From positions 868,001-932,000 of the forward strand of contig OZ037900.1 in the NCBI GenBank assembly GCA_964035575.1: a stretch of DNA of 64,000 nucleotides. The letters run 5' to 3'. Below are positions 51,467 to 62,300 of the stretch, piece by piece; the stretch's first letter is position 1, and every line of letters begins with the position of its first letter. This stretch comes from Rhynchopus sp. YZ270_cl-10 (lineage: Eukaryota > Euglenozoa > Diplonemea > Diplonemida > Diplonemidae). The translations under genes were made by a program, and so were the position numbers. Below the pieces are notes generated by a model. That model had not been told where the DNA came from, did not search any database, and saw only the letters and a program-made list of their open reading frames with translations.

Positions 51467-54017
51467 TCACACCCCAAAAGACGACTCCATAAAAATCAAC
51501 TGATCAATCTCAACCCAGAGATGCACCTTCTCCTCTGGGAGCAGTTGACGTAGTGCTGGGTAGAAGTCGGGTGATGCGTCGTCTTGTGGGTTCCTGTCTT
51601 TGATGTAGTGGTATGCCTCATGAAGGATCTCTGGTGAAAGGGACGCCTCGAGGCGAGAACGGAGGGCGCGGATTTTTTCGGAGAGGCCGGAGATTACTGT
51701 GCTTTCGCGGGTTTGTCGTTCCCGGTCGTCGTCGCCCCAGCGGGGGTTATAGGATGAGGAGGGTACGTCCTCGAAGGGGTCTGAAGGTTCCGGTGGAGGG
51801 GAGCTCGATGGGGAGGATTCAAAGAGCCGTGGGTCGTCTAATTTGCAGAGAATTTCTCCGATTTGTTTGCGGTAGAGCGCTACTTCGTCTTCATATTCGG
51901 AGATACGGTGGTCCAGCTCCCCTTCTGTTAAGGAGTGGATGTCAGGCGGTGCGCTGGAAGTAGAAATAGCATTGCTTCCTCTGTTTCCCGAGGCCGTTGG
52001 GGTGCTTGCGTTGCTCCCACTCCGTTTGTTGTGGTACATAGCGTACCCCGCCTCCTTCGCGTCGATGCGCTGCTGATGCGCATTGCTCCTCGCCTTATCC
52101 AATTCAATCAACCGCTCTTCCTCTCTCTTCTGCTCTCGTTCCCTCTTCTGTTTTAACACCCTTTCCTTTGCGCTTAACCCCTGAGGCTGTGGAGGGGTGA
52201 GTGCAGAGGACAGAGGCGTTCTTTGAGTAGCTTTTAAACGTTCTAATTCGTCTTCAACGTTTTTCTTTTTGGTGTAGCGGTCAAGAAGATGGGTGCGGAT
52301 GGATGTGGTGTCGTCCGAAGGTGGTGGTGTCGGCATGCGACCCTTCTGTGGGTTTGCCGGCGTGCCTTCTGATGCAAAATGTGAAGGGCGTCGTGGAGGC
52401 TGTGCAGAGTAAGCGTCAACAATGCCGAGGGATATGAGTTGTTCCTGCAGCTCGTCGGTGTTCTGTGGGGAGAAGCGTGCGAGCTCGACGGCGCGTTTGC
52501 GGAAGTGCTTCGACTGTAAGATGTCATCCGCAGAAGGCCGCTTCCGTTGGTTCTTCGACAGCATTCCTTTCATCATATCTCGGTATGGCTTCGAGAGCTT
52601 GACATCTGAGAGGGAGAGATGATGTTGAAATGGATTGAAAAATATTATTGACATGCAATTATGATCAATTTGACGGTGCAAAATGGATGGATAATCAGCG
52701 GACGCAGAAGGGGCATTGGATCACAGTACAATAGCATCCCATCGTCATCGATACAGAGCTGTACAAGCTAATACAACTCGAAGGAGGAGCAGTCCCTCTA
52801 CGCACATTACATTGCAATGCTGCTCTTTCTGCATGGAGACTATACTCGAACACGACAAAAACAAAGAAAAGTTTATAAGATGAACCTAAGCCTCTCGTTG
52901 CTTAGTCACCTTAAACAAAAGTTGACTTGAAATACAACATCCCGCTCGTTGACAGTGTACCTTTGGTACAATGACCGGCACCGGGGTGGACCCCTCAACC
53001 ATGCAGTCCTACACTGGAGTAAGTGTAGTTGCCTCGGTTGTGCAACCACACAATTCTGCAAATCTCCACTTTTTTTAAATATTGAAGACCAAACGTTGCC
53101 ACCCCCCCCCGAAGGCTGTCTCTCTCATAAAGATGTTTACCCCCCCTTACGGTACCGTAGAAAAATAGTAACTCTGATAGGTAAGTAAAAGGAAAAAAGG
53201 TTTTTTTCGTTGATTGCACAATTACCCTGTTTGAGGGGTGATTGGCGACCGTATCTGAGGAACTATTTCTCCTTTAAGCTACGCTTGTAGGAATAAGAAA
53301 AGAAACCATACCTGGTGGAAGTGGTGCGTAGTTGGCTGTGATGATTTTCATGACGAGGCCCGAGAGGTCGCGCGACTGGAACGGATGGTTGAGTGCACAG
53401 AGCTCGTAGAACACACAGCCGAGGGACCAGATGTCGCTGCTGTAGGAGTACTGCTCCCCCTCGCACACCTCAGGCGACATGTACAGTGGTGTGCCGATCG
53501 CTGTCTTCGCCATATCCAGCGTCTTGCCAAGCACCTTGGCAATACCCAAATCCCCGATCACGACGTGCAACACGTTTGTCTCCTCATCCACATACTTCGA
53601 GTGGAGAAACACATTCTGTGCCTTGATGTCGCGGTGCAGCACCCTACGGGAATGCATGAACTGCAGCCCCAAGGACAGCTGCGCAACAATGAAGACCACC
53701 TGCGTCTCGGTCAGGTACTCCCCGTTGGAGCGCGACGAGAGAAACGAGCCCAGGTCGCCCCCCGCATAGTGGTCCATCACAATCACGAGATCCTCCCCAT
53801 TGAACAGAAAGGAGTCGATATGCGAGACCAGGAACGCATGCGCAAGACTCTGCATCAGCTGCACCTCAAGCTTCGCCTGGCCCCGCTCCTTATCCGAAAG
53901 CTCCACAAGGGGCACGCGCTTCACGACAGCGTCCCGTTGCGTCTCAAGATCCGTCACAAGGAACACACTGCCAAAGCTCCCTTTCCCTATTCGCTTTTGG
54001 ATTTTATAGCGTTCCAT
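51467..54017 (-). CDS. NEK-family serine/threonine kinase (two exons)
   Basis: A protein kinase of the NIMA-related type; the family acts in cell cycle, cilia and basal bodies. Exon 1 is 54017-53312 and exon 2 52605-51467, 614 residues. The kinase domain occupies about 1-275: glycine loop GKGSFG (11-16), Lys33, Glu51, HRDIKAQN with Asp130, DLG with Asp156, GTPLYMSPE and SSDIWSLGCVFYEL, the last typical of NEKs. The C-terminal half has an acidic and basic coiled coil (KERVLKQKREREQKREEERL), another near ELDHRISEYEDEVALYRK, and an ending (LHEAYHYI to VHLWVEIDQLIF) like the conserved tail of NEK1/NEK5-type kinases. The start follows from the motif spacing. All catalytic residues look intact, so it is probably active. 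Confidence 0.92.
52870..53070 (+). repeat. SE1-SE5-SE4 chain inside the NEK intron
   Basis: SE1 (52870-52912) is followed after 7 bp by SE5 (52920-53013). SE5 is cut at CAGTCCTACACTGG, where a long-subtype SE4 (53014-53070; GAGTAAGTGTAGTTGCCTCGG) starts with no linker. The SE5/SE4 junction looks like a template switch. Confidence 0.7.
53165..53295 (+). repeat. SE6 module near the NEK intron donor
   Basis: Nearly identical to 17271-17400, including ATAGTAACTCTGATAG|GTAAGT. Its 3' end lies 16 bp from the NEK donor site, in antisense orientation. Confidence 0.8.
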
Positions 54018-54207
54018 TGTGTTTTGTGTAAAGGGGGAAGGGGAAGAGGGGAAATGGGGGAGAGTGTGGATGGGTGGGAACACCCTGCGGTCAATATGGG
54101 TTTTTTTTGATGTTTTTTGAAAAATTGATGACGTGTTGACACCTCGCTTTTTTATCGTGTGAACTCCACGCAGCCTTTCCTCGCCTATCTCTCGTTTCGT
54201 GGATACG

Positions 54208-54254
54208 TCCTACTCCCGCCTCCACTCGTCAGGTAACGAACGGGGATCATTGGA
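54208..54254. repeat. two-copy repeat (partner 50644-50690)
   Basis: CTACTCCCGCCTCCACTCGTC, then CGGGGATCATTG. Both copies are preceded by TTTCGTGG, the 3' hallmark of SE5, so this may be the tail of a longer SE5 form. Confidence 0.5.
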
Positions 54255-55173
54255 TGCCCAGGCTAGTTAGGCCCGGGTGAGATAGGTCTGGTCAGGTTTT
54301 ATCCTTGCGTCAGAGTGAGTTCAAGGCTATAAGTAGTGGGCATACAATTCACAACTCGCAACATTCTTGTCATCCTCAAACCCAGAGCGAACAACTCGCA
54401 ATACATTCGCATACACACACTACGTATGAGACTCCAAAAAATTCATTCGCACATACTCACACTGCGAGAATATGGGAGTGACCACTCTCCGACACTTCTC
54501 CGACTCGTTTGACCACTATGCCTAAAGTGGGCCTACCTGGGCTCAAAGAAGCTTTAAATTCGTAGAATCGTAGGTACCCAATAAAACGCGAATAGTTGGT
54601 AAACTCTTCTGAACAAAATCAACCCCATCACCAAGACAGCAGCGGGAGGGGGCGTGGCAAAGCTTCGCTGCTGAACACAATGTGTTCGCAGGCAGGGTTC
54701 AGGAATTTGTAAACCAGAACCCCATCAAAGTTTTTTGTTTCCTCGCCTTGAACATTCTCCAGGACTTCTTTAACGTCTTCGGTAAACGCCTTCCTCCAGG
54801 CTGTGAGCGTTTCCTCCACTCCTCTGAGTGTTGCAAATAAACTCCACAAAGCTGCACTCGTTTTTTCTCTGCAGAACCTCCGCTGTTGCGATCGGTTCCG
54901 CAATGGTGATGAACCATTTCAAATGTGGACCAAATCTCCTCCTGGTACCGGTCTGAATAGTGCATCCACTTCTTTTCAGCTCGGCCAACCGCATGCGGCA
55001 GGCGTAAAGACTGTTTCATTTGACCGAGGTAGGGTGGATCATATTGAGTGGTGTCTCGTACGGGTTGAGCTGCTTGTCTTGCAGGAATGCTGTTTGCGAG
55101 AAGGAAGCAAAAACACAGCCGTCTCGGCCCAGAGAGAGAACAGACGTCTAAGGGGTGACAAAGGATCCTTCCA

Positions 55174-55390
55174 GGTGGCACACCGTAACCAAGGTGCGAC
55201 AGAGTGAGCCCTGTACTGTCGGTAGCTTGTTTCATGTTCCTAGTACAAACACCCTTCATAGAATGGGGCAGCCATCAGCCTATATGCCCAAGCCAAGGGT
55301 TTTAACTTGTCTGAAAGGAGGGCAGGGGGCGTTTACCTCCCTGAGGTCAAAACAGAATAGTCCTGCATACCGGGAGGAGAGACAGACGCA
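55174..55390. repeat. diverged two-copy repeat (partner 22250-22485)
   Basis: GGCACACCGTAACCAAGG, ACACCCTTCATAGAATGGGG, GAGGGCAGGGGGCGTTTACC and CTGCATACC occur in the same order as in the partner. Confidence 0.55.
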
Positions 55391-58300
55391 AACCCGCAAA
55401 CCAGCAGATACTTAATGGACGCAACGCCCCCTCCCTCTCTGTGTGGATGGAAGGATGCAGGGGCAAAGGGTGGTGGACAGCGACCCATCAGGCTGACTAA
55501 GAGGGTACGTGGGCTGATCCACCCCACCTGGGATATCGCTCAGTACGTGGGCTGTTCAACCCTTGTTTCGCCCTTGGTTCACACATTACCCACACGGTTT
55601 CCTTCTGTGTCACACAGCCTCTCGCCTCAACCAAGGTAGTTTGAGTCAATATCCGGGTTTTGCGCACATAACTTCCCTAACAAAATACCCATATTCCCCC
55701 CATATTTCAGGGCTTCCCCATCCAAGTATGCCTAGTCACACACTCGATGCGAGTCGCATTCTCGCACTATTTTGGTCTGACGAAAAATTCTCGCACAATT
55801 CTCGCTCATGATCGCACGATTCTCGTCACGTACGTGGAAAATGCACACCCACTGCCAGGTCTTCCCGTCTACCAAACATCATCACTCTGGACCCTGGGGG
55901 TTTCGGAGGAAATGAATTCCTGGCCGGACTTCGACCCACCATATACCCCAGAGACTACTTTGTCGAGCTTCTCTAAAAAAAAAATGTGATCGGACACGTG
56001 ACTCTCGCTCTGTTGACCCTCTCTCACTTCACTCTCCCAACTCTCTCTCCACTCACACCCCTCTGCTCACAGTGCCCTGGCACTACCCCAACCCATCGAG
56101 TACCCCAGGTGTACCACATTTATCTTCTCTTTCACCTTGAAAAGAAGATGGAGAGAGCCTCAAGGCACGTCCTTCACTGTTGCAGGATGCAGGCGGGAAG
56201 TGCACCCCGGCACAGTTGCTACGCTAACCATACTGCGTGACGAACCCTCCCCCAGCACAATATGCGGGTACGCATCGAATCCTCGATTACACATGCTTTT
56301 CCCAACCCCAGACCCGGCTCCAAAAACATGATATCAACGTCCCCAGAGTGCATTCCTCAGCCCCAAACGAGGGTGATTGGGAATTATTGGGTCTCAATAA
56401 TTCTCAATAATCACGGTTCGTTTCCCAACAACTTGGCGTCAGCCCCAGAGTTCCAGCAACTCCATTAAAACGATTCGCATACATCCGATGTCAGCAAAGG
56501 GGTACTACCAGCGTTTTCTCCCCACCGCAGTTCCGCCCCCCCCCACTCCATGAGGTCTCTACCCCTTAGACTGTCACCCCCCTTTGGGTGTCATCCCACT
56601 CCACCCCATCAGCCCTTATCCCCTATACCCACCCCGGCGCTTGAACCCCATCACCAAGCGTGGTAACGTGATAACCACACACTCTTGGCATGAGAGACAA
56701 CACTGGTCGTCGCTATGATACAGCCTCGCTCCTGGTTAGGTCCGGAGATCAAATGTGGTCTTGAAATACAAAGCCCTCGCATGGCAATGTACCAGAAAAA
56801 CACCAACAAGAGTACAACAGCACAGTGCAATGCAGTGTCCAGCGTATTGACACATTTACGCACCCCATCACCCTCATGCCACCGTGTCTCGCACCCCCCA
56901 GCGATAGGCCAATCCCAACAACGTTGCTCCCAAAATGAACGTTGTTCATTGAGGTGTGCATACTACAGCAGTCACCGCACCTTTTATGTGTCAAATCATC
57001 CCTCTCAAACCTGCACACATCCCAGGATGGAACCAGAGATATAGAGCAAATGAAAGAGTTCTGTTGACAAGATGGGTCGTACTGTGTGCGCACATCAACG
57101 CAAGGCGACAAGACATGAACACCAATCCCCGTAGACGCAGGCATTTTCAAGAGGCAAGAGGCAAGAGGCAAGAGATGAGCACGCAGACCCCTTCCCAATA
57201 ACCACCGCACCACCGATGCGTGTCTGGTACTCAGCTGCAGGTGTGTAGTGTCCTTTTTAGGTGCACTGTAGAAGACCACCCCCCAGTTCGTGCCCCCGAA
57301 ACCTGCCCCTGATCCAAGAGAGAGTGGATGACACCAAACACAACATCTGCCACATGTGCACATTCCCAAGAAGCGGAGGTCAGCAACACCTGGATCGTCT
57401 CTCGTCAGATCGCGCAAGGGATGCCCTCACAACAAGGTGCCACACGGACCATCATCACCCAACCCACCGTATCTGCTTCGCCGTCGGCTGGTTCCCTCTC
57501 CTCCCCCTCCCCCCCTCAGCACCCTCCCCCCCACCCCACGAGGCGGAGCGCACCCATAACAGCATGATAGCTGAACACAGCGGAGGGGGGAAACGGAGCG
57601 TGCAGTACAGGGCTGTGCGCAACACCCTGCACCACCAACAGGTATTCGTACCTTCCCTCTTTTGCAGTAGTGCTGCATCGTGTTGCATCGACAAAAAACC
57701 CCATCCTCTGTTGTCAAATGAATTTGACAAAAAGGTTCTGAACAGCAAAACGGCGTCGCCTGAAGGTGACGACCATTTTTTTTGCAGAAATGGGGTTTTT
57801 TTTGTTGCAAACAACCGTCAATCAATTAAAAAAACGGCCAGCGAAGCGGGCAGGATACACCCACTGCCCTCCCCTTAACCCACCCACCCCGATGATTCTG
57901 CACTAAAACTGCTTTTTCGCATGACAACAAAGAGTAGTTGAAACGTCCTAAACGCAGCTCAGTCGAGCTCATGCAAAAGGGGAACCAAACACCGCAATGT
58001 ACCTGCACACAACTCGCTCCACCAAAAAAAGGAAGACGGGGTGCTCAATACAACACGACACAACATTCACTCCTCACCCTCACCCTCACACAACCCTCGC
58101 ACGACACACAGGACGAACGTGGTATGTGCACAGCAGACGACACACAGACAAAAAAAACCCCCCCGCAGAACAACACCACCACACAATTCAAGAAGAACGT
58201 CACAAAATAATTGCGACGCATCGTGTGTGAGTTGGGGTTCCGCTCAAAAAAAAACCCCCCGTAACGACACCTCCCGACGCTCCAACAAAAAAAAAAAAAC

Positions 58301-59316
58301 GTTCCAACAAACAGTTTGCGCACACCCTCTCAGCTTACAACACCATGCACACCGCCAGCTGCGAGACACCCTTATTTCCCCCTCCCCCTCCCCCTTCCCC
58401 TTCTTGTCCACATCGCTCAGTACTACCCACAATCGTACGAATGGTACGCATTAACAATAATCGAGCATGTGAACACGGAGTGGTACACCATAGGGGGGGA
58501 GGGAGGAGGCAACACTACACATCTCTCTCTCTCCTCTCTCTTCCCATCCAAAGAGGGAAATACGTTGCCGCTGATCCTCCCTCGCATCGCCTCAGGCTTC
58601 GTTTGTCCCATATCCACTACTGCAGAAAACTCACCAGGGGGGTGTGTATCGATGAGATGGATCTCCAACTTCGGAGTGAATCCAGCTTACTATGATGGTT
58701 CGGTGGGTTACCCCTATGTTCGCCCCTAGACCCAGCCACCTTCGGCAACGATTTGCATATCAACACCAGAGTCCACCAGAGTTTCCCCCCCTCTCCCCCA
58801 GCTTCGATCTATCCAAGCAGTAGTGCATCTTTCGGGTCCTAACAATGTTGTGCTGTACCTCAAAACCCTTTTTCCGTAATGGAGAGAGATACTATGTCGT
58901 ATAACCCAACCCAACCCCAGAACCGTGCTGAAAACCATGGTATTCGTTGCCTCGATCCCCTTTTGTACGTTTTTTGGAAAAATAGGATGGAACACCCCGT
59001 CCCACACGAATGTGAGGGAATACAGCCACCCCGATTCGTTGTCTCGCTCCCCTCAAAACATCATCCATTCCACACAATCAACTAGGTAGCGATTCATCAA
59101 ACCCTCTCACGACCTGAGTGTACCTTCTGAAATATTTTTTTTTGAGGCGCAAAAAAGCAAAATCAACGTAAAGAGATAAGATAGAAGGGGTGGTGGGGCA
59201 CGTTGTCTTCATTCAATCCATTTTATTTCATTTTTCGCTCTTTTTTTCCCCCCTCGCCTCACTGTAAAGGCCTCTGCTTTAAAACGTTGTTTCCAAACCC
59301 TCACCTCACCTCACCT

Positions 59317-62300
59317 TCACCCCCTCAACAGCACAGCGCACATCTCTTGAGGATATTCTGCCGAAAACACCTCAAGCAGCGTTTTGATCTCCATCTGAAC
59401 CTCCCCTTTCGCAACGCTATACTGTCTTTTGAGATACGCAATTGAAGAGCTGGCACCAGAGGGGCTGAGACGGCCGTACCCTTCTCCTCCTCCTCCTCCT
59501 GACCCCTCAGCACTGCGCTCCTTCACCATTAGCGCTATGGAACGAAGCAACGTCACAACGACGGCTTCCTCCTCTCTTACCTCCCCTTCAAGGCACTCTG
59601 AGAGAACTGCAGAACACACCCGATCCACTCCTTCTCTTTGAAGCATTACCCCTGCTGCCACCACAACCTCAACAGACCTATGCCCCGCAAACGAGGACAC
59701 AACGTTAATCAAATCTGAAGCCCTCAATTCGATTCTTTCGCTTACAGTAGTTAACGCTATACGACAAAGAGCCAACGAAAGCTGCAGAGTATCAGGAACG
59801 ATACGAAGAAAATCGGAAAATCCTTGAATCCGATGATGAACCGCAAGCTGCGTGATGGTACTGCACATTAGAGAGGAGGAGATGATACTGCTGTGAAGGG
59901 TTAACGCACGCCAAAGGTTCCACTCTGCTAGAACCGCTACTGCATGGATCCCTTCTCTTTGTAAAAAGCCTTTTTCAAAGGCACTGCAAACTACCTCCAA
60001 AAACATTTCAATCTCCCCCACAACCTTCATCCCAGGAAGCACCGCTGACAATAAATCCACCAAAACCACCTCATCCCCACCATGCTGCAATACACTCATT
60101 GTGCAATAAACAAGCTCCTTCGAGGAGATGTCTTCACAATGCGCAGCGCATTGCAGGACATCAAGCAAACCCACACACAACATAAAGGCAAGCGCCTCAT
60201 CGTTCCCCCCTTCAATGATGTGATAGACCAACACAACCACGTCCTCTGGTCGAACTGCATCATCGTGAATCTGTGAGGTAGGGCTTTGTAGTGCAATGAG
60301 AGTACTAAAAATCCCGCCAAAAACCTCGCCAAGCACCGCAACTAAGCGTTCCTTTTCGTTGTGTGTCAGTCGCGCTGCAAAGAGAATCCGAAACAGCGCT
60401 GCGGAGGCAATTCTATCACCATTCCCCATCCCTACCTGCCAAAGCAAACTGCGAAACACCCCTGCCCTCTGCTCATCACAAAACGCAACCGAAAGAAGCT
60501 GTTGCTGCAGATCGATCGAAACAGCATTAAGGGTGCCCACAAACCTCTCTAAAGCTTCAGAATGATCTCCACCCCCCGCTAGCTCTCTGGTCAACCATTC
60601 TGTGGTAGGCCAAAATAGGCGGCGGGAAAACCCTCCTTCTGCACATCGTAAAGCACGCTCTGCAGTCCCTCCACCCCAGACACCTTCTCCATCAATTTCA
60701 AATCCATCTAACGTTGCTGTCCATTCCTTTGAAATCAATACAATCGTTTCGGAGAGCTCCTTTAGGGTGAAAAACGACGCAATCAGCGTCAATGCTTTAG
60801 AAGGGAACCTCTGTGTTGTTGTAGCTGGCTTTATCATTTTTGCCTTGCGTGACAGATGCACCCGAACCTTCCCTACGATACTTCCATCTTCCATCAGAGG
60901 CATCCATTTTGAAAGTGGAGAATGAAAAAACTGAATTTGCTCTGTCTTCCCTATGATATGACCTTCTTCAGTTTCCACTGCAAAGACCACAGAGAGAGGG
61001 GTGTCTGGAGGGACAGATGCCTCCAGCCGTTCTGTTGGAGAAATCTGCGCCCCCACCGCAGTCCTCGCTGGAGTATGAACCGGCGTTACCAACGACGCAA
61101 ACGGCCCCACCCTCCCCCCAGCATCTTGGTGCATCCCCACCCCAACCCGGGTCACCCAGGGACCCTCCGCCGCCTGTTTCAACCAGACACACACTGAGAT
61201 GAAGAGCACCGCTTCACGGCCTTCATTTACCTCCACCTCCACCTTCGAACGGACTAACACCGGGAGGGGCACACCCTGCGTCAATGAATATGCGTCGGAG
61301 ACACGAAAGGCACGTCCTTTTGATGGAATCTGTTGTGTAGGATTCGATTCCCTGATTTGAATCGCCCCATCGGCGACAGCAAGGTAAGAATGAGGTGACC
61401 ATCCCCGAGAAGGGACCTGCGGAATGCGAGAGAGAATATCAGCAAGCTGCGGGCACGGTGCAGAAGGGGAGCGATCACGGTGCGCTGCGGTGACCTGCTC
61501 AGTAAAGATAATCCCCGACTGCCGCGCGGTGAGGAGACGAACATATTCCTCATCAGTTTCCGCCCAGTTTGTCACCAACGCTGTGACCCACTCCAAATAA
61601 TCCACCCCTCCCACCAGCACAGTACGGTACGCCGTCCGCTCTGCGTATTTCAACAGCATATCCCATTTTGAGCTCATCGCGTGTTTCGAGTATTCCCAGG
61701 CCCATTCTCTGAGGTTGGGCACCTCTTCACGTTGTTCGGGGAGGGGGCGGGAGGAGACCCATTCCACTGCCTGCAAGACAGGCTCTTCAAATTGTGCGGT
61801 GTGTAGCGCGGCGAAACGACGTTGTGACCTTTTTGAGAATAATGCATGCTGTGGCGATGATGTGCCAAAGTTTGTGTGCATCGGTGCATGGTACGTCGCC
61901 GTTGTTGGCATGAGGACTAGCTTTGGGTCGTTCCGTTTGACATATGCTATTGTGTTCGTATAGCGTGTTTCGGTTACCATTTGTACCGTGCGGGTGACTG
62001 CAGTAAGGACCTGGTCGGCATCAATCGTAACAGTCTTGATCTGACTCAATCGACACAACACCTCCTCATCAGAGCATTGTAACAACATAGGTGACAGCCC
62101 CACCAAAATCCCTGCAGAAATCCCGTGAAGTACGTTCGGCGCCGCGCCCCGAGAAAAGTAGAGACACCACAACGGGGCAGTCACATTGTCAGAATCAAAC
62201 TGCGTCCATAATGTCATCCACCAATCAAACAAAAAGGTTCGGGTCGCAACTTTGAGGGTAAGAAAATGCTGGAAAAGGTTGGGACAGACTAATTGGAGGA

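Larger units (their letters stand above)
52606..53311 (-). other. NEK intron (706 nt) packed with SE modules
   Basis: The donor is CCACCAG|GTATGG and the acceptor TCTCCCTCTCAG|ATGTC (phase 1). Splicing joins ANYAPLPP to DVKLSKPYRDMM, restoring the kinase C-lobe. The intron carries SE1, SE5, SE4 and SE6 copies, all antisense to the gene. Confidence 0.93.
54018..59316. other. 5.3-kb gene-free region upstream of NEK
   Basis: It is richer in C and poorer in homopolymers than the rest of the non-coding DNA. Open frames on both strands (for example 56749-57417 minus, 57261-57878 plus, 54628-55259 minus) lack recognisable motifs. Small features are two dispersed repeats, SE5-like 5' fragments near 56758 and 59096, and the palindrome TTGTCAAATGAATTTGACAA at 57711-57730. 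Confidence 0.5.

Noticed and set aside
54628-55259. Two overlapping minus-strand frames with EETLTAWRKAF
   Set aside because: Possibly a decayed element, but no diagnostic motif was found and part overlaps a dispersed repeat.
56749-57417. 222-residue minus-strand frame
   Set aside because: No recognisable domain, unusual composition, overlapping open frames on the other strand.
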